From assembly GCA_031430575.1 (NCBI GenBank), contig JANPBT010000041.1:1-64000 (forward strand): DNA of 64,000 bases, in the 5' to 3' direction. Every line of letters starts with the position of its first letter. Position 1 is the first letter of the stretch. Below the pieces are notes generated by a model. It worked only from the letters and a program-made list of their open reading frames with translations, was not told the DNA's origin and searched no databases. A program made the translations under genes and the position numbers. Shown here in pieces: positions 51,567 to 59,186 of the stretch. This DNA is from JANMDS01 sp031430575 (lineage in GTDB: Bacteria; Pseudomonadota; Gammaproteobacteria; Burkholderiales; Casimicrobiaceae).

Positions 51567-51746
51567 CAATATTCTCCCAATCATCACAATAATAAATTTT
51601 CAGCAACAGCATAGCGGTAAGTGCGACGCGAAAATCGCCGCGTTCTGCCCGGCGAGTCGCCGATTACTGCCAACTGCCGGATTCGCCGCGCGCGGCGTAT
51701 CATTGCTAAGCGCAGAGGAATAATCTGTCAAGCCAAGGGATACACC

Positions 51747-52715
51747 GTGCTCGAACATTTAACGCCCAGCTGCAGCCCACTGCGTTCGTGGTCTACCGAC
51801 ATCGTGCCTGCGGCGCAGCGCATGGACTATTGGGTGGGCGCGGTGTGCGAAGGGTTTTTGGAAATGGCAGTAACGAGCCCTGACAGCGCACAATTCAATT
51901 CGACCCTGACCACCGCTTCTGTCGGTGCGCTTACCTCAAGCCTCGTACGGGGTAGCGCGGCCGATGTGGTGCGCACCCGGCAAGCCATTGCGCGCAGCAC
52001 TGAAAATTACTTCTATTTATTGTGCAAGCAAGAGGGTGATTGGAGCATGACTCAGGGCGAACAACGGGCGACGTTGCAGGTAGGTGATTTGGCTATTGTC
52101 GATTCCCGAGAGCGCTACGAATTTCATTTTCCAATCAGCGCAAACGTACTCTCCATCGAGCTGCCCATCGCGTGGTTAGAGAGCTGGATCGCCCAGCCCC
52201 GTGCGTATGTTGCCCGCCCGATTCGCGCGGGCAGCGGCTGGGGCAGAGCATTGAGCGCCTTCGTGCAGCAGCTCTCACCTGAGCACGCCTGCACGAGCCC
52301 GCTACCCACTTCTCTCATCACCGATCAATTGGGTGGCCTGCTCGCGCTTACGCTAGGCGCGCACGCGCAGAGCGTACCCGTTGATTGCGCTCTGCGCGTG
52401 CGCATCCACGATGCCGTTGCAGAACGCTACGCCGAACACGGGCTTACCGTTGCACATATTGCCGGGCATTTACGCGTCTCGGAACGCACGCTGCACCGTG
52501 CGCTCTGCGCAAGCGGGGAGACGTTTGCCAATCTGCTTATCGGCGCCCGGATGAAAGCTGCGCAACGGATGCTTAATAGCCGGCGATTCGATCGGCTTAC
52601 CATCAGTGAAATTGGCCGCCGTTCGGGGTTTTCCGACAGTTCCCACTTCGCCCGGCAATGTCGACGCACGCTCGGCTTCACGCCCAATATCTTGCGCCAA
52701 AAACGGGACGCGTAA
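51747..52715 (+). CDS. AraC family transcriptional regulator
   Basis: 322 residues from the proposed GTG at 51747. The N-terminal AraC-binding-like domain (residues ~5-190, with WSMTQGEQRATLQVGDLAIV) is followed by a C-terminal pair of helix-turn-helix motifs (LTVAHIAGHLRVSERTLHRA and ISEIGRRSGFSDSSHFARQC). The frame is open further upstream to 51621, but that part is Arg-rich and unlike the family. It is divergent from the exported hydrolase and probably regulates it. A near-match 14-mer at 51805-51818 is read VPAAQRMDYW near the N-terminus. Confidence 0.88.
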   Translation: MLEHLTPSCSPLRSWSTDIVPAAQRMDYWVGAVCEGFLEMAVTSPDSAQFNSTLTTASVGALTSSLVRGSAADVVRTRQAIARSTENYFYLLCKQEGDWSMTQGEQRATLQVGDLAIVDSRERYEFHFPISANVLSIELPIAWLESWIAQPRAYVARPIRAGSGWGRALSAFVQQLSPEHACTSPLPTSLITDQLGGLLALTLGAHAQSVPVDCALRVRIHDAVAERYAEHGLTVAHIAGHLRVSERTLHRALCASGETFANLLIGARMKAAQRMLNSRRFDRLTISEIGRRSGFSDSSHFARQCRRTLGFTPNILRQKRDA

Positions 52716-52740
52716 AAGTGGATGCAAAGTGCAAGAAACA

Positions 52741-52779
52741 TTCAATAAAAAACCGGCATGAAGCCGGTTTTTTATTGAA
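52741..52779. terminator. Bidirectional terminator between araC-type gene and ilvC
   Basis: A perfect 17-bp inverted repeat (TTCAATAAAAAACCGGC / GCCGGTTTTTTATTGAA) with the 5-nt loop ATGAA and T runs on both strands. Confidence 0.92.
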
Positions 52780-52792
52780 CGAAATTCGATAC

Positions 52793-53809
52793 TTAATTCC
52801 GCGTTTGATCCACGAGCTTGTTTTTCTTGATCCACGGCATCATCGCGCGCAATTGCTCGCCCACGATTTCAATGCTGTGCTGCTGGGTGATGCGACGGCG
52901 CGAAAGCAACGTTGGCGCGCCCGCACGATTTTCCAAAATGAAGCTCTTGGCATATTCGCCTTCCTGAATGTCTTTCAAGCATTGCTTCATTGCAGCTTTC
53001 GCTTCTGGGCCTATGACTTTCGGGCCGGTCACATATTCGCCGTATTCCGCATTGTTAGAAATCGAGTAATTCATGTTGGCGATACCGCCTTCATAGATCA
53101 GATCGACGATGAGCTTTAACTCATGCAAGCACTCGAAATACGCCATCTCAGGCGCGTAACCGGCTTCCACCAACGTTTCGTAACCCGCTTTGATGAGCTC
53201 TACAGCGCCACCGCACAAAACCGCTTGTTCGCCGAACAAATCGGTCTCAGTTTCTTCGCGGAAATTGGTCTCGATAATACCGGCGCGACCGCCACCATTT
53301 GCAGAAGCATAGGAAAGCGCCAAATCGCGCGCTTTGCCGCTTTTATCCGCATGCACCGCCACTAAGTGGGGCACGCCACCACCTTGCGCGTACGTGCTGC
53401 GCACGGTATGGCCAGGCGCTTTTGGAGCGACCATCCAAACGTCTAAGTCTTCGCGCGGCACGACTTGACCGTAATGCACGTTAAAGCCGTGCGCGAAGGC
53501 CAATGATGCGCCCTTCTTGATGTTTGGTGCGATGTCGTGGGTGTAGACAGCAGCGATCTGCTCGTCTGGCAACAGCATCATGACGACATCGGCAGTCTTC
53601 ACCGCTTCCGAGACTTCCGCCACGTTTAAACCTGCGTTCTTGGCTTTGTCCCACGAAGGGCCGCCTTTGCGAACGCCAACGGTCACTTTGCAACCGCTGT
53701 CGTTCAAGTTTTGCGCATGCGCATGACCTTGTGAGCCGTAGCCCACGATGGTGACGCTCTTACCTTTAATCAGGCTTAAGTCGCAATCTTTATCGTAAAA
53801 AACTTTCAT
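52793..53809 (-). CDS. ilvC: Ketol-acid reductoisomerase (class I)
   Basis: A 338-residue NADPH enzyme, the second common step of valine and isoleucine synthesis. The nucleotide-binding GYGSQGHAHAQNL lies at residues ~24-36, and the Mg-binding Asp/Glu residues are in the C-terminal knotted domain (ETDLFGEQAVLCGG, ELKLIVDLIYEGG). Class I length. It follows ilvH by about 95 bp; a solitary 14-mer lies in that gap. Confidence 0.98.
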   Translation of the reverse strand: MKVFYDKDCDLSLIKGKSVTIVGYGSQGHAHAQNLNDSGCKVTVGVRKGGPSWDKAKNAGLNVAEVSEAVKTADVVMMLLPDEQIAAVYTHDIAPNIKKGASLAFAHGFNVHYGQVVPREDLDVWMVAPKAPGHTVRSTYAQGGGVPHLVAVHADKSGKARDLALSYASANGGGRAGIIETNFREETETDLFGEQAVLCGGAVELIKAGYETLVEAGYAPEMAYFECLHELKLIVDLIYEGGIANMNYSISNNAEYGEYVTGPKVIGPEAKAAMKQCLKDIQEGEYAKSFILENRAGAPTLLSRRRITQQHSIEIVGEQLRAMMPWIKKNKLVDQTRN

Positions 53810-53846
53810 GGTTTCTCTAATCTAAAAAAGTAAAAAATTCTTCAAA

Positions 53847-53860
53847 TACCTGCGGCGCAG
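53847..53860 (+). repeat. Dispersed 14-mer, solitary copy
   Basis: Exact copy in the ilvH-ilvC gap, 37 bp upstream of the ilvC start. Confidence 0.9.
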
Positions 53861-53904
53861 ATTAGCCTATTTTTGGCTGGAATCACCGCAAATACACCCC
53901 AAAT

Positions 53905-54396
53905 TCAAACCCGCAAAATCCGTTCGCCACGACCAATTCCACTCGCACCGGTGCGCACTGTTTCCAAAATCGTTTCGCGATCAATGGCTTGCAAAAACGC
54001 ATCGAGTTTGTCGGTGGTGCCGGTGAGCTCAATCGTGTAGCTCTTATCGGTCACGTCCAAAATCCGGCCGCGGAAAATATCGGCCATGCGCTTCATTTCA
54101 TCGCGGTCTTTACCGGCTGCGCGCACTTTCACCAACATCAATTCGCGCTCGATATGATTGCCATCGGTGATATCGACCACCTTAATCACTTCAATCAATT
54201 TATTCAATTGCTTGGTGATTTGCTCGATCACGTCGTCACCGCCGTGGGTGGTGATCGTCATGCGGCTCATGGTTTCGTCTTCAGTTGGCGCGACCACGAG
54301 CGAATCAATGTTATAGCCGCGCGCTGAAAATAATCCCACCACCCGCGAGAGCGCGCCCGGTTCGTTTTCTAAGAGCACTGAGAGGATATGGCGCAT
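53905..54396 (-). CDS. ilvH: Acetolactate synthase small (regulatory) subunit
   Basis: A 163-residue subunit that activates and gives valine feedback control to IlvI. An N-terminal ACT domain (RHILSVLLENEPGALSRVVG, NIDSLVVAPTEDETMSRMTI) is followed by a second ACT-like domain. The start follows the ilvI stop by 1 bp, so subunits are made together. Confidence 0.97.
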   Translation of the reverse strand: MRHILSVLLENEPGALSRVVGLFSARGYNIDSLVVAPTEDETMSRMTITTHGGDDVIEQITKQLNKLIEVIKVVDITDGNHIERELMLVKVRAAGKDRDEMKRMADIFRGRILDVTDKSYTIELTGTTDKLDAFLQAIDRETILETVRTGASGIGRGERILRV

Positions 54397-54397
54397 G

Positions 54398-56110
54398 TTA
54401 AAGATCCTCCGCCAAAATCATCTCGGTTAGCCCTTTGCCGCCGGGGATCATTGGGAATACGCTTTCTTCTTGATCGGTAATGAAATCAAGGAAGAAAAGT
54501 TTTTCTTTTTGCTTAAAGGCTTCGCGCAGAGCGCCTTCTACATCGCTTGGCTTTTCAATTTTCATGCCGTGATGGCCGTAGGCCTCAGCAAGCTTTACAA
54601 AATCTGGCAGCGCGTCCATATAGCTCTCGGCGTAGCGATTGCCATAGAAAAATTTCTGCCATTGCCGCACCATACCGAGCGAGCGGTTATTCAGATTAAT
54701 AATTTTTACTGGCACATGATATTGCTTGCAAGTCGAGAGCTCTTGCAAACACATCTGAATACTGCCCTCGCCGGTAACGCATGCGACTTGCGCGTCGGGG
54801 TGGGAGAGCTGAACGCCCATTGCGTAGGGCAAGCCCACACCCATCGTGCCCAGCCCACCGGAATTGATCCAGCGCCGTGGCTTATCGAATTTATAGTATT
54901 GCGCGGCCCACATTTGATGCTGGCCGACGTCAGACGTAATAAACGCGTCGCCGCCCGTGATTTCCCAGAGTTTCTCGATCACGAATTGCGGTTTGATAAT
55001 GGTGTCGCTATTTTTATAGGCCAAGCTCTTTTTTGATTGCCAGCCTTTAATCGTCGTCCACCAGGCTTTAAGCGCAGCGGGGTCTGTGCGCTCGGTGCTG
55101 GTCTCAATCATCTTGGTCATTTCATCGAGCACATCGGCGACGTAGCCGACGATGGGCACATCGACTTTAACGCGCTTTGAAATCGACGATGGATCAATAT
55201 CAACGTGAATAATCTTGCGACCCTCGCGGAAGAAATGCGCCGGATTGCCGATCACACGATCATCAAAGCGCGCGCCGATGGCAATCAACACATCGCAATC
55301 TTGCATCGCTTGATTGGCTTCATAAGTGCCGTGCATGCCGAGCATGCCCACGAATTGCGGATCGGAAGCCGGAAAGCCGCCCAAGCCCATCAACGTATTC
55401 GTACACGGAAAGCCGAGTAGGCGCACAAATTTTGTGAGCTGCGGAGCCGCGTTGCCGAGAATGACGCCGCCACCGGCGTAGATCATCGGCCGCTTTGCAC
55501 CCAAGAGCAATTGCACCGCCTTTTTAATCTGACCTTGGTGGGCTTTAATCACTGGGTTATACGAGCGCATCTCAACGCTTTTTGGGTAGTGATACTCGCA
55601 GGTCGCCGCAGTGACGTCTTTTGGAATATCAACGAGCACGGGGCCTGGGCGGCCGGATGCTGCGATGTAAAACGCCTTTTTGATCGTCGCAGCCAAATCC
55701 TTCACGTCTTTAACGAGAAAGTTATGCTTCACGCACGGGCGCGTAATCCCAACGGTATCGCATTCTTGAAAGGCATCTTGGCCAATCGCGTGCGTGGGCA
55801 CTTGCCCAGAGATGATGACCATTGGGATGGAGTCAAGGTGCGCAGTCGCAATGCCGGTCACCGCGTTGGTCACACCAGGCCCTGAGGTGACCAAGCAAAC
55901 GCCAACCTTGGTGGTATTGCAACGGGAATAAGCATCGGCCGCATGCACCGCGCCTTGTTCGTGGCGCACCAATACGTGCTTGACTTTGTCTTGCTTTGAA
56001 AATTCATCGTAAATATTTAGCACAGCCCCGCCGGGGTAGCCAAACACATATTCAACGCCTTCGTCGGCGAGGGCGCGCAGAACGATTTCCGCGCCGGTGA
56101 GTTGCGTCAT
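54398..56110 (-). CDS. ilvI: Acetolactate synthase large (catalytic) subunit
   Basis: A 570-residue thiamine-diphosphate enzyme joining two pyruvates, or pyruvate and 2-oxobutyrate. The catalytic Glu lies in RHEQGAVHAADAYSR, the FAD region follows, and the ThDP-Mg motif is TGEGSIQMCLQELS...NLNN. It heads ilvI-ilvH-ilvC. The 359-bp region upstream shows no leader peptide rich in Ile/Val/Leu, so attenuation of the E. coli type was not found. Confidence 0.97.
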   Translation of the reverse strand: MTQLTGAEIVLRALADEGVEYVFGYPGGAVLNIYDEFSKQDKVKHVLVRHEQGAVHAADAYSRCNTTKVGVCLVTSGPGVTNAVTGIATAHLDSIPMVIISGQVPTHAIGQDAFQECDTVGITRPCVKHNFLVKDVKDLAATIKKAFYIAASGRPGPVLVDIPKDVTAATCEYHYPKSVEMRSYNPVIKAHQGQIKKAVQLLLGAKRPMIYAGGGVILGNAAPQLTKFVRLLGFPCTNTLMGLGGFPASDPQFVGMLGMHGTYEANQAMQDCDVLIAIGARFDDRVIGNPAHFFREGRKIIHVDIDPSSISKRVKVDVPIVGYVADVLDEMTKMIETSTERTDPAALKAWWTTIKGWQSKKSLAYKNSDTIIKPQFVIEKLWEITGGDAFITSDVGQHQMWAAQYYKFDKPRRWINSGGLGTMGVGLPYAMGVQLSHPDAQVACVTGEGSIQMCLQELSTCKQYHVPVKIINLNNRSLGMVRQWQKFFYGNRYAESYMDALPDFVKLAEAYGHHGMKIEKPSDVEGALREAFKQKEKLFFLDFITDQEESVFPMIPGGKGLTEMILAEDL

Positions 56111-56469
56111 TTCGAGTGTTCCTTGAGATAAGTTAAGAACTCAAGCGTGGGTAACGCCAAGAGCCCTCAAGGCTTTACAACTGGATACTCCGCTGCATCT
56201 TGCGTCGTGCTCTGGTGGGTTTACTGCTTGTAGCATCCGCCCAAACCAAAGTCGCCTTGCCATGACAAATGCCACGTAAACGGCGCACCGCACATCGGAA
56301 ACCGAAGGATACCGAAAATGCTGCGGCGCGTCAAACTTATGGCGTTTCGTGGATAAATCTCATACCTGCGGCGCAGATTTGATCGTTTTTGATCGCTATA
56401 TGCATCAAAAAGGACAAGAAACACGCAAATCTGCGCCGCAGGTATTGAAGCTTAGGGCAAATTTTCGGC
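56111..56469. other. Intergenic region between ilvI and malonyl-CoA decarboxylase
   Basis: A 359-bp gap. It contains an inverted 14-mer pair (56363-56444) and must hold the ilvI promoter, which I could not pinpoint. No gene. Confidence 0.6.
56363..56444. repeat. Inverted pair of 14-mers
   Basis: Exact plus copy 56363-56376 and exact minus copy 56431-56444, 54 nt apart (same spacing as 36117-36198). The spacer has GATCGTTTTTGATCGC and ends CGCAAAT complementary to ATTTG. Confidence 0.9.
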
Positions 56470-57777
56470 CTATAAGTCCTTAACCACCCCCCGCGCAAAA
56501 ACCACTTTTCCGGCCACAAACGATTTACGTTGATCTTCGACCTTATCGAGGTCATAGAGATAATTCACCATGGTGCCTGCCGATTGCTTAATCCCAGTTG
56601 CAGCGAGGTTGGCGTGAACGTTGATCCGCTCTAGCCGCGCACCATTGTCGAGATGAAATCGGGCAACGGGATCGCCATTTTCTTTGCGCGCACTATAGAT
56701 CAGATAAGCTGCAGCAAGCGCCGAAAGTGATGCGGCCTCTGCCTTGCCAAGGGCACTCACGCGCTCTGCTTGCCCGAGCCCTTCGAGCTGATCACCGAAT
56801 GAGTTTTGCAACGTCGCCACATGCGCTTCGCATCGACGCTGCATTTGCGTGGGCATGCCAAACCAGTCGCCGCCATTTGCGGCATCAACGAGCCACCGCC
56901 GCAATGTCGGGATCGGTGAGAGCGTACAAAATTTCTTAATTTGCGGCATCTCATCTTGCAGCGCTTGGGCAACCCGCTTGATGAGGAAGTTTCCGAGAGA
57001 AACACCGCGTAGACCCGGCTCGCAATTGCTAATCGAGTAAAAAACAGCAACCTTGAATGATTTTTCTGCACCCACGACAGCCCGTTTATCGAGCAGCGGC
57101 GCGATTTCACTGGGCATTTCGGCCAATAGCGCGACTTCGACAAAGATGAGTGGCGTGCCAGCCAATTGCGGATGAAAAAAAGCAAAGCATCGACGATCAG
57201 GCTGCAACCTGCGGCGCAGATCATCCCAGCCGTCAATGGCATGCACGGCTTCGTGCTGGATGACTTGCTCCAAGACATGCGCTTGTGAATTCCAATTTAC
57301 GGTGCGCATTTCCAGAAAGCCTGGGCTAAACCACGACGAAAATAAGTGAAATAAATCAGCTTCCACCGCGGCCCATCGGCGCTGATCGGATTTGCTTTCG
57401 AGCAGTCTACGGCGAAGTCGTACGAGTGTACGCGTGCCATCTGGCGCGCGATTGATACGCCGAAAAAGCTCTTGGCGCTGTGGCTCTGCCACGCGCATGA
57501 GATGTACTAAATTTTGGGCGTTTGTGTCTTCTTTGTAGCGCAGCGCAGCTTCGAGTACATCATCGGGCGACGGGTTAAATTCCTTTGCGAGCACGTCGAA
57601 AAAATGGGGCAACGATGTCGCGTCAAGCGCCTCGATTTCCCGTACGACGTTGCGCGCAACCGCGAAGCTATTTGCTTCCGCAGGCTCACTGAGCAGTCGC
57701 CGACAAATTGCGATGAGTTTGCCAACATGGCGTTTGGCGACGATGGTATGCGCGTGATCGCGAAGTTGTTCGAGCAT
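56470..57777 (-). CDS. Malonyl-CoA decarboxylase
   Basis: A 435-residue enzyme that decarboxylates malonyl-CoA to acetyl-CoA. An N-terminal helical domain (~1-100) precedes the GNAT-like catalytic domain, with HEAVHAIDGWDDL (~173-185) and FAFFHPQLAGTPLIFVEVAL. A catalytic Ser/His pair is known in the family, and the His in the C-terminal FHLDNGARLERIN fits. A near-match 14-mer at 57206-57219 is read LRRR, the only copy in that frame. It is followed upstream by an MFS gene in the same direction. Confidence 0.93.
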   Translation of the reverse strand: MLEQLRDHAHTIVAKRHVGKLIAICRRLLSEPAEANSFAVARNVVREIEALDATSLPHFFDVLAKEFNPSPDDVLEAALRYKEDTNAQNLVHLMRVAEPQRQELFRRINRAPDGTRTLVRLRRRLLESKSDQRRWAAVEADLFHLFSSWFSPGFLEMRTVNWNSQAHVLEQVIQHEAVHAIDGWDDLRRRLQPDRRCFAFFHPQLAGTPLIFVEVALLAEMPSEIAPLLDKRAVVGAEKSFKVAVFYSISNCEPGLRGVSLGNFLIKRVAQALQDEMPQIKKFCTLSPIPTLRRWLVDAANGGDWFGMPTQMQRRCEAHVATLQNSFGDQLEGLGQAERVSALGKAEAASLSALAAAYLIYSARKENGDPVARFHLDNGARLERINVHANLAATGIKQSAGTMVNYLYDLDKVEDQRKSFVAGKVVFARGVVKDL

Positions 57778-57856
57778 TTGTCGCGGGGAATTGTCGTTAG
57801 ATGCATTTAATGTACGCTGAAGTCGGGATCAAAATCGCAAAGTGGTATCAACAAAT

Positions 57857-57870
57857 CTGCGCCGCAGAGT
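57857..57870 (-). repeat. Dispersed 14-mer, degenerate copy
   Basis: CTGCGCCGCAGAGT: the 11-base core is exact, the TAC end is lost. It is 2 bp from the MFS stop codon, in the gap before the decarboxylase. Confidence 0.6.
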
Positions 57871-57872
57871 CG

Positions 57873-59033
57873 CTATTGCATTTTTGGATCGGTATCAGGC
57901 AAAAAACAAACGGCGACTGCCGTCAACGCTGCGATGGCGGTCATTGTCGCGATGAGGGTTGGAAAACCTGCAGCTTTCACAAACGGGCCGAGCGCCCAGA
58001 CCGCGATCGACGAGATACCAAACGACACCCCAATCCGCAAACCTGAAACGCGCGAGCGCATCGAGTCATCAACAAAGCGGGCGATGATGGCATCGGTAAA
58101 CGGAATCGCACCAAAAACGAAAACCATGTAGCCCATCGCTGCTACGAAAAACCACATCTCCTGCGCATAAATTGCTAACCCGAAACAGATCACTTGCATC
58201 ATCACGATCGGCAAAAAAACGCGCTTGATCGGATACCGATCAATGAGTCGGCCCACAATAATCTGGGCAAACGACGCAACGGTATAAATCGCTGCGAGCA
58301 CAACCCCCAATAACGCTGGGTCTTGGGCAACGCGGGCAACCCGATCCCGCAATATTTCGCCGTTCCCGTTGGTGGTGAAATTAAACACCAAGCTCGACAG
58401 TGTTGTCGTACACATCAAAACCGCAAAGACGCGAATAACCGTCGCCCGATCCAATTGCAGTACGGCTACTTTTTTCTTTTTTGACGGTGCGCTCACTTCT
58501 TTAGGCACGAGCATGGCAAACGCAATGCCCAGCACAAAGCAGACTACCCCGGGCACCACAAACGCAGTGCGCCAGCCCATGTGTTTTACAAAAAAACCTG
58601 TGAGTAGCGCAGCAACAGCAATCCCTAAATTTCCCGCTAAACCGTTGACGCCAATCGTCGCTCCTGGCGTGGTCGTATGCTGAAGCAGCATCGGGATTCC
58701 GACCGGATGATAGATGGCGCTAAACGCACCCATTAGCGTCAGTGCAGCCGCAATTTGTAAGGGCGATTGCGATGCAGCAACGAGCAGCATCGACCCACTC
58801 ATACCAAAGAAAAAAACCAACATCATCGCGCGCCGCCCCCAAAGATCACCGTAGCGACCGGCTGGAATGGATGCGATGCCAAAAAAAAGAAATGCCCCCG
58901 CGGCGTAAGGCATCATGTCTTCCCAGCGACCGATTCCAAACTCGTTGGCGATCGCGCCAACCGCCGTCGCAAAAATCAGAAGCGCCAAGTGATCGATGGC
59001 GTGCGCGAGATACAGTAATTGACGGGTCAGCAT
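57873..59033 (-). CDS. MFS transporter
   Basis: A 386-residue, 12-helix major facilitator. The loop 2-3 motif is RYGDLWGRRAMMLVF, with GRLIDRYPIKRVFLP in the second half. I start at ATG 59033 (MLTRQLLYLAHAID) because the frame upstream to 59081 crosses an intergenic-type 14-mer. The substrate is not evident; location beside malonyl-CoA decarboxylase suggests, weakly, organic-acid transport. Confidence 0.88.
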   Translation of the reverse strand: MLTRQLLYLAHAIDHLALLIFATAVGAIANEFGIGRWEDMMPYAAGAFLFFGIASIPAGRYGDLWGRRAMMLVFFFGMSGSMLLVAASQSPLQIAAALTLMGAFSAIYHPVGIPMLLQHTTTPGATIGVNGLAGNLGIAVAALLTGFFVKHMGWRTAFVVPGVVCFVLGIAFAMLVPKEVSAPSKKKKVAVLQLDRATVIRVFAVLMCTTTLSSLVFNFTTNGNGEILRDRVARVAQDPALLGVVLAAIYTVASFAQIIVGRLIDRYPIKRVFLPIVMMQVICFGLAIYAQEMWFFVAAMGYMVFVFGAIPFTDAIIARFVDDSMRSRVSGLRIGVSFGISSIAVWALGPFVKAAGFPTLIATMTAIAALTAVAVCFLPDTDPKMQ

Positions 59034-59060
59034 TGCAAAATTGTCCCACACGTCACCCGA

Positions 59061-59074
59061 TACCTGCGGCGCAG
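59061..59074 (+). repeat. Dispersed 14-mer, solitary copy
   Basis: Exact copy 27 bp upstream of the preferred MFS start, in the divergent gap with the Gcr-like gene. Confidence 0.9.
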
Positions 59075-59186
59075 ATTTCATTGCCTGTCTCGATTTGGCG
59101 ACCGGTCAACCCTCATCCTTTGGCGAACTAATCCGAGATTACTCAGTCACATTCAGATCGTACAACGCTAACTTTAAGGGGGTCAC

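Noticed and set aside
56111..56469. Attenuator leader peptide upstream of ilvI
   Set aside because: No short frame rich in Ile, Val or Leu with terminator/antiterminator hairpins was found.
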